Shown one piece after another: positions 1 through 6,082 of a stretch of 6,125 nucleotides of DNA. A model generated the notes under the pieces. The model was given only the letters and a program-made list of their open reading frames with translations. It was not told the origin of the DNA and searched no databases. Source of the DNA: DATJSN01 sp035504095 (GTDB lineage: Bacteria > Planctomycetota > Phycisphaerae > WQYP01); assembly GCA_035504095.1 (NCBI GenBank), contig DATJSN010000064.1, positions 1-6,125 of the forward strand. Direction: 5' to 3'. Position 1 is the stretch's first letter; each line of letters opens with the position of its first letter. Position numbers and translations under genes: made by a program.

Positions 1-342
1 TCGCGCACCATGCTCAAGCGCATCAACAAGGTCAAAGACCTTGAGGCCAGCCCGCAGAAGCGTGGCGTATGCCTCCTGGTCAAAACCATGACCCCCAAGA
101 AACCCAACTCGGCGCTGCGTAAAGTCGCCCGCGTCCGGTTATCCAACGGCAAGGAAGTTACCGCCTATATCCCCGGCATCGATCATAATCTTCAGGAACA
201 CTCGATTGTTCTGGTTCGCGGTGGACGCGTTCGTGACCTGCCCGGCGTGCGTTACCATATTGTCCGCGGCGTGCTGGACGCCAGCGGCGTGGAAGCGCGT
301 CGACGCAGCCGATCAAAATATGGAGCCAAAAAACCCAAGTAA
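1..342 (+). CDS. rpsL: 30S ribosomal protein S12 (5'-truncated by window edge)
   Basis: S12 sits at the decoding centre of the 30S subunit and helps set translational accuracy. The reading frame is open from base 1 (Ser-Arg-Thr before the first ATG at 10), so that ATG is internal. Aligned without gaps to E. coli S12, base 1 falls at about residue 11, so roughly ten N-terminal residues lie outside the window. Diagnostic blocks are PQKRGVC, TPKKPNSALRKVARVRL, NLQEHS, RGGRVRDLPGVRYH and the C-terminal RSRSKYGAKKPK. The decoding-site lysines of TPKKPNS (43 and 44, counting Met) are present, as is Asp89, the residue beta-methylthiolated by RimO in E. coli. Position 88, lysine in E. coli and a classic streptomycin-resistance site, is arginine here. 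The gene lies 94 nt upstream of rpsG and is probably cotranscribed with it. The assignment is essentially certain. Confidence 0.98.
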   Translation, partial: SRTMLKRINKVKDLEASPQKRGVCLLVKTMTPKKPNSALRKVARVRLSNGKEVTAYIPGIDHNLQEHSIVLVRGGRVRDLPGVRYHIVRGVLDASGVEARRRSRSKYGAKKPK

Positions 343-390
343 CAGCGACACCGTTTTGTAAGGGCCGCTGACATTTTATTAACCTTCAAG

Positions 391-415
391 TATCCCGAAT
401 CCGTGTGATTCGATA
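391..415 (+). promoter_or_regulatory. hairpin in the rpsL-rpsG gap
   Basis: A 6-bp perfect stem (CGAATC at 396-401, GATTCG at 407-412) with a CGTGT loop extends by three more pairs (TAT/ATA) across a two-base bulge. It ends 11 nt before the AAGG ribosome binding site of rpsG and has no T-run after it, so it is not a terminator. In E. coli the S12-S7 gap has about the same length and is the site where S7 represses its own translation. A similar role here is inferred from position only. The first part of the gap (343-390) shows only a weak CAGCG/CGCTG pairing. Confidence 0.4.
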
Positions 416-436
416 CGGAGAAAAGAAAGGAAACTC

Positions 437-913
437 ATGGGCGCCAAGTCCTATACCTCAAGTGAAGAAACCCTCAAACCCGATCCGATTTACAACTCCC
501 TGGTGGTCTCCAAGTTCATCAACTGCCTGATGTACTCCGGCAAAAAAGCCACGGCGCAGAGAGTGTTCTATGGCGCCATGGATGTCATCGCCAAGAAAAT
601 TAAGGATGCCAAACCACAGGAGGTTTTTGACGCCGCCATCAACAATATCAAGCCCAACGTCGAAACGCGCTCGCGCCGCGTCGGCGGGCAGAATTACCAG
701 GTTCCGATGGCCGTTCCCCGCAAACGCCAGCAGGCGCTGGCGTTCCGCTGGCTCATCGAAGCGGCGCGGGAAAAAAAGAGCAAGCCGATGGCCGAGCGAC
801 TCGCGGAAGAAATTATGGCCGCCAGCCGCCGCGAAGGAGCGGCGATACAGACGCGGGAGAACGTGCACAAGATGGCGGAAGCCAACAGGGCCTTTGCGCA
901 CTTTGCGTGGTAA
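437..913 (+). CDS. rpsG: 30S ribosomal protein S7
   Basis: S7 is a primary binder of the 3' major domain of 16S rRNA and lines the E site of the 30S subunit. The product has 158 residues, close to the short form of the family (about 156). Visible family blocks are LKPDPIYNS near the N terminus, VSKFINCLMYSGKKATAQ, the RNA-binding VETRSRRVGGQNYQVPM, the basic RKRQQALAFRWL helix, and the C-terminal TRENVHKMAEANRAFAHFAW. The start at 437 is supported by an AAGG ribosome binding site six bases upstream and by the usual S7 length. It follows rpsL by 94 nt on the same strand. An intrinsic terminator about 100 nt downstream closes the transcript, so fusA and tuf do not follow as they do in many str operons. 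The wording of the motifs resembles planctomycetal S7 as I recall it. Confidence 0.98.
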   Translation: MGAKSYTSSEETLKPDPIYNSLVVSKFINCLMYSGKKATAQRVFYGAMDVIAKKIKDAKPQEVFDAAINNIKPNVETRSRRVGGQNYQVPMAVPRKRQQALAFRWLIEAAREKKSKPMAERLAEEIMAASRREGAAIQTRENVHKMAEANRAFAHFAW

Positions 914-930
914 TCACGAAAAGAGATAGC

Positions 931-948
931 CACAGAGATCGCAGAGGT
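931..948. repeat. degenerate tandem 9-mer (CACAGAGAT / CGCAGAGGT)
   Basis: Two adjacent 9-base units match at six of nine positions, 18 nt after the rpsG stop. Runs built on CACAGAG-type units are familiar, as I recall, in intergenic DNA of several PVC and candidate-phylum genomes. With only two imperfect units here, this is a weak call. Confidence 0.3.
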
Positions 949-980
949 TTTTACCACAACGACACAAACGAATTATTACC

Positions 981-999
981 GACAGGCAAGATGCCTGTC
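981..999. repeat. REP-like palindrome
   Basis: GACAGGC (981-987) and GCCTGTC (993-999) form a perfect 7-bp inverted repeat around an AAGAT loop. No T-run follows on the + strand, so it is not a good terminator there. Elements built on ACAGGCAAGATGCCTGT are, from memory, dispersed in many copies in several bacterial phyla, and its intergenic position between convergent genes suits a REP element. It may also protect the 3' end of the rpsG mRNA. Confidence 0.55.
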
Positions 1000-1011
1000 C
1001 CACACGACTTG

Positions 1012-1044
1012 GCCCCGGTAGAAAATGCCGGGGCTATTGTTTTT
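1012..1044 (+). terminator. intrinsic terminator of the rpsL-rpsG transcript
   Basis: GCCCCGGTA (1012-1020) pairs with TGCCGGGGC (1026-1034), giving nine pairs including one G-T, around a GAAAA loop. It is followed by TATTGTTTTT (1035-1044). This is a textbook Rho-independent structure on the + strand. Its last paired base and the next two bases are the stop codon of the converging glycosidase gene. On the - strand the hairpin lacks a T-run, so it probably serves only the ribosomal transcript. Confidence 0.8.
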
Positions 1045-3268
1045 GCACACCCAGGCCATTGGGGCCGCTGGTGATGGTAACCAGACCATCCGCAGTGCGG
1101 ACGTTTTTGAGTACGCCGGAAAAGCCGCGCGGCGTATCAGCGGCGAAAAGCGCTGGATTTGAATCCCAATCCGGTCTAACCCCGAAGAAATTGCGAATGA
1201 TAATTTCAGCAAACGCGGTTCCGGCGCTGCAGTTATACATCTGCTGACCGCGAAAGGCCTTGCGAACCGGCGCCTCAACTGTTTTGCCCAGTAATTCATG
1301 CGACTGGCCGAACGGCCCTTCGTGGGTAGTCAATTCACAGCGGTGCAGAAAATCCAGTGCCGCAGAAAAATATCCCAGGCGCGACAAACCCTCCATCGTA
1401 AACGGCGGCCAGGCGTCATAGGCCCCCATCGGTCCGTGGTCGGGCCGGTCGGAAAAGCCTGCGGCTGGGTCTTTGAGCGACTGGGCGCGCATCCAGTGAT
1501 CGGTCAATAATTCCTTTTCTACAAAGCTGGCCATTTCACTGCGCATCGCGGGCGTCAGGTCGCCGGTCATGCAACTGGATACAGTAAAAAAATCAATGCA
1601 GTGGCGCATCTGCACGCGCGTGCCGTCGCGATGCACGCTTTCCCAGACGCCTTGGCCGGGAACATAAAGTCCAAGAACTTCTTTTGCCAGCACCTCGGCT
1701 TCGGTTTGGAGCGCAGAAGCACCGGCATGATCGCCTGCCATTTCGCGCAACGCCGCCATGCGGCGCATCATCCAGACGTTCGCGGCATTAAGCGAAGGAA
1801 CCACGTCGATATAAGTCGGAACGCACTCCAGTAAATTGTTTACAGCGCCATAATCGGCCATAGGATTTGGCGGCCGAACCAGTTTTTTCCACCAGGTTGC
1901 GAGTTGCTCAAGGTGCTCCACAACGGACAGACCATTGATCGACTCGTGTAGAAAAGTTAAATCACCGGTGACGCAGATATACCGCTCAATCAGGGAAAAG
2001 ACCGTGAAATCGTTAAAACTATACCACGGGCCGACGCCGCGCCCGGTGAGACTGTCCTGGGCATAGCAGTTATGAATGTCGAGCTTAAGCCAGCGGCGCA
2101 AGGTGTTTTTCATCGCCGTTGGGTCCAGCAGGGCAAAGACGGTAGCCCAGGTGAATGTGTCCCAGAAGTACATGAGCGAAACGCCGTACTGAGGGCTGTT
2201 GGTGACATAGACGCGGTCGGCTATGGGCATGTCCGTGCGGAACATGCAGAGCAACGAAGCTACGGACATATAATAGATGCGCCGGAGTTTGGCGTCGGAA
2301 GTTTGCAGCAGCGGCAAATGGCCGGAAAAAACAGCGCTGCCCGGCGTAAATGCGGCGTTGAAACGGTCCTGCCAGTCGTTCTTTATAGAGTCAAAGGCGT
2401 TGCCAAAGCTCCCGACCCCGGCTCCCGTGTAATCCGCGGCCTGCGCCAAAATCCGCGATTCAACATCGTCCACCAGCATGGCCAGTTGAATCACCAAAAA
2501 ATCAGCGGGCTTTAGCTTTACGCTCCATGATGCAAGGCCATGATCACCGGCGGCGCGCAAAACATCAGGCGGCAACTCGTGGATGTCTCCATAGGTGTTT
2601 GTTGCTTCGGACATTGGCCCGGTGAAGGCAAACGCCGTCCGTGCCGATGTTTTAAGATCGCGCACGATCAGTGAGTTACCGCCGGGCAAAACTTGTGCCT
2701 GAAATTCGCCGGGCTTGTCGGGTGCTGGATGGTCCCAGGTCCAGGCGACATCGGGATAAGCCCGAATAAGCGCCTGCAGTGAGATATCGAGGGTAAAGTT
2801 TGCGGTGGTATTGCCTTGATTCATCAGGACGGCGCTAAAAAAAACAATTCGCTGGGCGCAAGCCATGCGCACGGTGGTTTGGATACCAACAGCGCCGACG
2901 GTACAACGGCGCAAAACCTGATAGGGGAACCAACGAAACTCCTGGGCATCGACTGGATTGCCGTTAATCGACAGAACGCCGGTGTTTTGGCCCTGGGCAT
3001 AAGGAGGAAAAGTCAGAGCCTCGATAGCGAAGATGTTTTCACCAGCTTGAAGGCCGCCGAAGAAATTACTGATTGCCGGAAGCGAACGCAGGTCCGCGGC
3101 CCGCCACCAGTCGCCGGCGAGTTCATCAAGATCGGGAATTGCGTCATTGGGCGTGCTGGGAACAGGCTGTATATCCCACGGCGCCCAGTCGACCGATCCG
3201 GAAGCGCTTGCCGCCGTCACAGCAGTGACGGTTAACCCCAGCGCTTTGAGAAAATCACGGCGATCCAT
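1034..3268 (-). CDS. Tat-exported (alpha/alpha)6-barrel glycosidase-like protein, GH37/GH63-related
   Basis: The 744-residue product starts with a twin-arginine signal (MDRRDFLKAL, hydrophobic stretch to about residue 22, likely cut near ASA-SG), so it should be exported folded. Residues about 40-300 look beta-rich, like the N-terminal sandwich of GH63-type enzymes. Residues about 320-700 look like an alpha-toroid: YMSVASLL (333-340), FWDTFTW (368-374), DYGAVNNLLEC (472-482), SLNAANVWMM (492-501), YDAWPPFTMEGLSRLGY (617-633) and HEGPFGQSHE (649-658). The 617-633 block resembles the NGWAPLQW region of trehalases, and SLNAANVWMM aligns with trehalase DLNAFL. By that alignment Asp472 or Glu481 is the candidate acid and Glu650 or Glu658 the candidate base; these are guesses. 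The start is backed by GGAG five bases upstream (3274-3277 on the complement). It diverges from the beta-galactosidase gene. Hydrolysis of a glycoside is likely; the substrate is unknown. Confidence 0.8.
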   Translation of the reverse strand: MDRRDFLKALGLTVTAVTAASASGSVDWAPWDIQPVPSTPNDAIPDLDELAGDWWRAADLRSLPAISNFFGGLQAGENIFAIEALTFPPYAQGQNTGVLSINGNPVDAQEFRWFPYQVLRRCTVGAVGIQTTVRMACAQRIVFFSAVLMNQGNTTANFTLDISLQALIRAYPDVAWTWDHPAPDKPGEFQAQVLPGGNSLIVRDLKTSARTAFAFTGPMSEATNTYGDIHELPPDVLRAAGDHGLASWSVKLKPADFLVIQLAMLVDDVESRILAQAADYTGAGVGSFGNAFDSIKNDWQDRFNAAFTPGSAVFSGHLPLLQTSDAKLRRIYYMSVASLLCMFRTDMPIADRVYVTNSPQYGVSLMYFWDTFTWATVFALLDPTAMKNTLRRWLKLDIHNCYAQDSLTGRGVGPWYSFNDFTVFSLIERYICVTGDLTFLHESINGLSVVEHLEQLATWWKKLVRPPNPMADYGAVNNLLECVPTYIDVVPSLNAANVWMMRRMAALREMAGDHAGASALQTEAEVLAKEVLGLYVPGQGVWESVHRDGTRVQMRHCIDFFTVSSCMTGDLTPAMRSEMASFVEKELLTDHWMRAQSLKDPAAGFSDRPDHGPMGAYDAWPPFTMEGLSRLGYFSAALDFLHRCELTTHEGPFGQSHELLGKTVEAPVRKAFRGQQMYNCSAGTAFAEIIIRNFFGVRPDWDSNPALFAADTPRGFSGVLKNVRTADGLVTITSGPNGLGVQKQ

Positions 3269-3291
3269 AAAAACTCCAGAGCATGTTTGGA

Positions 3292-3297
3292 AGTATA
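3292..3297 (-). promoter_or_regulatory. possible -10 box (TATACT) for the - strand glycosidase gene
   Basis: Reading the complement, TATACT lies 23 bases before the ATG at 3268, matching five of six consensus bases. No -35 at 16-18 nt spacing is convincing. If it is real, the 5' leader would be only about 15-17 nt, enough to hold the GGAG site. Confidence 0.25.
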
Positions 3298-3419
3298 GCT
3301 AATGGCGGCGCTAAATGATTAAAGCTGGTCTTACTCTCCGGCATGATAATAACTTATTCAGAATCGCGCATCCCGACACTGCACCACAGGCCAAAGCGTT
3401 GTATCATTTTGGCGGTTCG

Positions 3420-3425
3420 AAGGAG
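3420..3425 (+). promoter_or_regulatory. ribosome binding site that fixes the beta-galactosidase start
   Basis: AAGGAG with a nine-base spacer precedes the ATG at 3435. The upstream ATG at 3315 and the downstream ATG at 3462 (MDRRDFL) have no comparable site. Starting at 3435 puts the twin arginines at residues 12-13, as expected for a Tat signal, whereas 3315 would bury them past residue 50. Confidence 0.7.
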
Positions 3426-3434
3426 ATCTTGGTT

Positions 3435-5819
3435 ATGGCGGAAGAACAAAACTTTTCCAGAATGGATCGTCGCGATTTTCTGCGCGTGGCCGGACTCGTT
3501 TCCGCCGCTGGATTAATCCCAGGCGCGGGACTCACTACGCCGGCGGAGGCGCAGAACGACGCGGGCGATCTTCCGCCGCGCCAATTCAGCCATCCCGATC
3601 GCGTCCGCTATGACAGCCGGTGCCTGTACGTGGAAAACAAACCATTCCTGATGTACTCCGGCGAGTTTCATTATTCCCGCTGCCCCAAGCCGCTATGGCC
3701 GGCGCGCTTTGAGAAAATCAAAGAGGCTGGATTCAACACCGTCCAGGTATATGTGATGTGGAATTACCACGAACGCGCCATGCCGGATTCTCTGGACGAT
3801 TTTTCCAAGGTCGACCTGACCGATCTGAACGACTGGCTCACGATGGCCGCGGAATTCGGCCTGTATGTTTCCATGCGCCCGGGCCCCTACGTTTGCGCCG
3901 AGTGGAACACGGGCGGATTTCCACAGTGGCTGCTGACCAAAAAGCCGTCGGGTTACAAAGGCGAGCAATATAAAGGCACATGGCTGCGAACCAACGATCC
4001 GGATTTTGTCGCGTGGAGTTTGCACTGGTACAAAGCGGTTTGCCCGGTCGTCGCGCCGCACCAGATCACGCGCAAAAAACCGGGCGAGCCCGGCGTGATC
4101 CTTTTCCAGGTGGAAAATGAATACGACTTTGTCTGGCAGGTGCCGGATTCAGCGAAAAGAAACTACCTCCGCGCTCTGGTCCGGCAGGCTCGGGCCGACG
4201 GGATTGATGTGCCGTTGTTTATCAACTGGGGGCAAAGCATCATCGGCAGCCGGGACCCCGAGCTCCGGCAAATTTTCGACGCCATGGACGAATACCCTCG
4301 ATACAACGTTCAGGCCGCGGCTAAAGACGCCATTAAATACGCCAAACTGCAGACCGACGCTCCGCTGATGGTCGCGGAACTTCAGGGCGGGTGGTTTGAA
4401 AATGTGAAGGGCGCGCAGTCGCTCCGCACCAATTCCGATTATTACACGGCAAACCTGGGACCTGCCCAGATCAACAATCTGACGCTGCTCTGCCTGCAAA
4501 ACGGCGTAACCCTGATGAACTATTACATGCTCTTCGGCGGCACCAACATGGACGCCTGGGCGGCCAAAGACATTGCCACTTCTTATGATTATTTCGCGCC
4601 CATTCGCGAGTGCGGCGGCGTGGGCGAAAAATATCTGCGCGTCAAAGCCCTTGCGGCCATGATCCAGAAACACGGACCGGCGCTGGCGCAATCCACGGCC
4701 GTAAACACAAAAGCCCAGACCGCACAAGGCGACGTTCAGGTCGCGGCGCGTCAAGCGCCGGACGGCGGGTATTATTTATTTGTACGCACCAGGCTGCACG
4801 ATTTCACGCGAAAGGGCGCGGCGACCGTCAGCATCAACGGCGGACCAACAGTCAATTTTAATTATGAACTAGAAGCATTCGGCGCGAAAATACTGTATTT
4901 GCCCGCTGGAGCAACGTCCGCGGATCAGGGCCAATGGCTGCCCGAGCCGCAGACTCTTCCCGCACGGCCGGTGAATCTGCCCGGCGAGGTGGCGCTGAAT
5001 GAAGTCCGCACGCAGGCCGATCCTCTTCCGACGGTTTGGAAACCTGCCCCGGCATCACTGGCGGATTTGGGCGATTACATCGGGGGTTTCAGTTATTACC
5101 GGTTCAATGCACCAGGTCTTCTAATGGTTGCAAACAAGATTCAGGTCGATCAATTGACAGCGGGCGGCGTAACAGGACTAATCAATAAAGTTTTATTTGC
5201 CGCAAAGGATGGCGTCTCGCCCGCGGCTTTCTCTCTACCCAACGGCGCTGGTCCTGGCGCTAATAATCTTTACCTGGTGTATGAAGACACGGGTCACCCC
5301 AATGGCGGCCCGGATATGGAAAAGCTTTATGGCATTAGCGACATTAACACTTTTCCGCTCCCGGCAGTTTTCGCGATTATGATCTCCCCGCTGGAATACG
5401 GCGGCGGTCCGACCGGCGTCGCTCTGGGCTGGCAGAATCCCGAATTTGACGATTCTTCGTGGGCGAACAACGCGCTGCCGCAACAGTCGCCCGCCAATGC
5501 TATCCCGACGCTGTTAAGCTGGCATCGCATGACGTTCACGCTGCCGACGGTGGATGCCGGCGTCTGGGTTCCCTGGTGTTTTCACCTTGAGGCCTCGGGT
5601 AACGGTTTTATTTTTATCAACGGCCACAACATCGGACGCTATTGGCAGAATGGCGGCCAGAAAGACTTTTTCCTTCCCGATTGCTGGCTCAACACCGGCC
5701 CAGATAGTAAAAACGTCATTGCCCTATGCCTGCGCGGCGTGGATAAACCAGCGGGAGTGTTGTCCGCGTCGATTGTTCCGTATACGGCGTATGCTGAGGC
5801 GCGGCAAAACCACGCCTAG
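3435..5819 (+). CDS. Tat-exported beta-galactosidase, glycoside hydrolase family 35
   Basis: GH35 enzymes are retaining beta-galactosidases that release terminal galactose from oligo- or polysaccharides. Numbering the 794-residue product from 3435, a Tat signal (DRRDFLRVAG, 11-20) ends with AEA-Q at 39/40. The TIM barrel spans about 58-390, with SGEFHYSR near its start, RPGPYVCAEWNTGGFPQWL (148-166), FQVENEY (224-230) and AELQGGW (314-320). By family homology Glu229 in the ENEY motif is the acid/base and Glu315 the nucleophile; both are present. Two C-terminal jelly rolls follow: LYLVYEDTGHPNGG (612-625), matching the family's LLVEnxGRxNyG region, and INGHNIGRYW (728-737). The length is somewhat above the human enzyme (677), as in many bacterial forms. 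It is transcribed away from the glycosidase-like gene and ended by a hairpin 50 nt downstream. Export implies an extracellular or periplasmic glycan substrate. No gene name can be assigned with certainty. Confidence 0.93.
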   Translation: MAEEQNFSRMDRRDFLRVAGLVSAAGLIPGAGLTTPAEAQNDAGDLPPRQFSHPDRVRYDSRCLYVENKPFLMYSGEFHYSRCPKPLWPARFEKIKEAGFNTVQVYVMWNYHERAMPDSLDDFSKVDLTDLNDWLTMAAEFGLYVSMRPGPYVCAEWNTGGFPQWLLTKKPSGYKGEQYKGTWLRTNDPDFVAWSLHWYKAVCPVVAPHQITRKKPGEPGVILFQVENEYDFVWQVPDSAKRNYLRALVRQARADGIDVPLFINWGQSIIGSRDPELRQIFDAMDEYPRYNVQAAAKDAIKYAKLQTDAPLMVAELQGGWFENVKGAQSLRTNSDYYTANLGPAQINNLTLLCLQNGVTLMNYYMLFGGTNMDAWAAKDIATSYDYFAPIRECGGVGEKYLRVKALAAMIQKHGPALAQSTAVNTKAQTAQGDVQVAARQAPDGGYYLFVRTRLHDFTRKGAATVSINGGPTVNFNYELEAFGAKILYLPAGATSADQGQWLPEPQTLPARPVNLPGEVALNEVRTQADPLPTVWKPAPASLADLGDYIGGFSYYRFNAPGLLMVANKIQVDQLTAGGVTGLINKVLFAAKDGVSPAAFSLPNGAGPGANNLYLVYEDTGHPNGGPDMEKLYGISDINTFPLPAVFAIMISPLEYGGGPTGVALGWQNPEFDDSSWANNALPQQSPANAIPTLLSWHRMTFTLPTVDAGVWVPWCFHLEASGNGFIFINGHNIGRYWQNGGQKDFFLPDCWLNTGPDSKNVIALCLRGVDKPAGVLSASIVPYTAYAEARQNHA

Positions 5820-5868
5820 AACAGGTAATCAAGAGAGGAAATGAGGAATTTTGTAGTTGGTTTTACTG

Positions 5869-5898
5869 GCCCCGGGTTTCCACCACGGGGCTGATTTT
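5869..5898 (+). terminator. intrinsic terminator of the beta-galactosidase gene
   Basis: GCCCCGGGT (5869-5877) pairs with ACC-A-CGGGGC (5882-5891), nine pairs with one bulged A and a TTCC tetraloop. TGATTTT follows. It lies 50 nt after the stop codon at 5819. The T-run is short, so read-through toward rpsD is possible. Bases 5820-5868 show nothing else. Confidence 0.65.
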
Positions 5899-5900
5899 CG

Positions 5901-5915
5901 GCGGGAGAGGCCCGC
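5901..5915 (+). other. small GC hairpin after the terminator
   Basis: GCGGG (5901-5905) and CCCGC (5911-5915) enclose AGAGG. There is no T-run, and it sits between the terminator and the putative rpsD promoter. It may stabilise the end of the beta-galactosidase mRNA or be incidental in GC-rich DNA. Confidence 0.3.
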
Positions 5916-5926
5916 AGGCCCCATCC

Positions 5927-5954
5927 TTGACTAACCGCGCTTAATCCGTATTCT
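5927..5954 (+). promoter_or_regulatory. putative sigma70-type promoter of rpsD
   Basis: TTGACT (5927-5932, five of six -35 bases) is followed after 16 nt by TATTCT (5949-5954, four of six -10 bases). A second -10-like TATAAA at 5963-5968 has only a weak -35 and is the alternative. Either would give a leader of roughly 105-120 nt before the rpsD ATG. Its place right after a terminator and before a ribosomal gene supports the call. Confidence 0.5.
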
Positions 5955-5970
5955 TGATGTGCTATAAATT

Positions 5971-6082
5971 CGCCGAGAAGGCCCGGGGGCATATTGTTTT
6001 GCTTCGGGTACGCCGGTTTTGGTCGCCGCGGAGGGCGCCGGGATGCGCCTAAAATAGTCCGCGTGCGGAAACAGGAGTCTCT
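5971..6082 (+). promoter_or_regulatory. structured 5' leader of rpsD
   Basis: This GC-rich stretch has no coding potential I can support. Foldable parts are CCGA...TCGG (5973-5976 with 6004-6007, extended by A-T and G-C pairs across bulges) and GGCGC (6034-6038) with GCGCC (6045-6049) around CGGGAT. The second hairpin is followed by TAAAATAG, not by a T-run. S4 is known to repress its own operon by binding leader RNA in E. coli (alpha operon) and in B. subtilis (rpsD leader). A similar role here is inferred from position only. Confidence 0.35.

Larger units (their letters stand above)
3269..3434. promoter_or_regulatory. divergent control region of the two glycosidase genes
   Basis: These 166 bases must hold the start signals of both divergent genes if they are not read from outside. 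On the - strand TATACT (complement of 3292-3297) is one base from the -10 consensus, but no good -35 lies behind it. On the + strand TGATAAT (3344-3350) contains a -10-like GATAAT, again with a poor -35. AATAACTTATT (3348-3358) is an 11-base palindrome that overlaps the latter and could be an operator half. An open frame in phase with the beta-galactosidase gene extends back to an ATG at 3315. I treat 3315-3434 as noncoding because the Shine-Dalgarno site and the Tat signal both point to 3435. Confidence 0.35.

Noticed and set aside
458..901. 147-codon open frame antisense to rpsG
   Set aside because: It mirrors nearly all of a certain ribosomal gene, has no recognisable motif and lacks independent start signals; typical of antisense frames in GC-rich coding DNA.
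2072..2515. 147-codon + strand frame inside the glycosidase-like gene
   Set aside because: Shadow of the - strand gene with no ribosome binding site or domain pattern; the - strand frame has a Tat signal and coherent motifs.
3296..3313. TAGC...GCTA inverted repeat as an operator
   Set aside because: Arms are only four bases with a ten-base gap; expected by chance.
3315..3434. N-terminal extension of the beta-galactosidase to an ATG at 3315
   Set aside because: It would place the Tat motif after residue 50, has no Shine-Dalgarno site, and occupies the region needed for divergent promoters.
4149..4754. 201-codon open frame antisense to the beta-galactosidase gene
   Set aside because: It lies fully inside the GH35 barrel coding sequence, including the catalytic Glu315 region, and its translation shows no family motif.
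6034..6049. GGCGC/GCGCC hairpin as a terminator before rpsD
   Set aside because: It is followed by TAAAATAG, not a T-run, and lies just ahead of a well-formed ribosome binding site.
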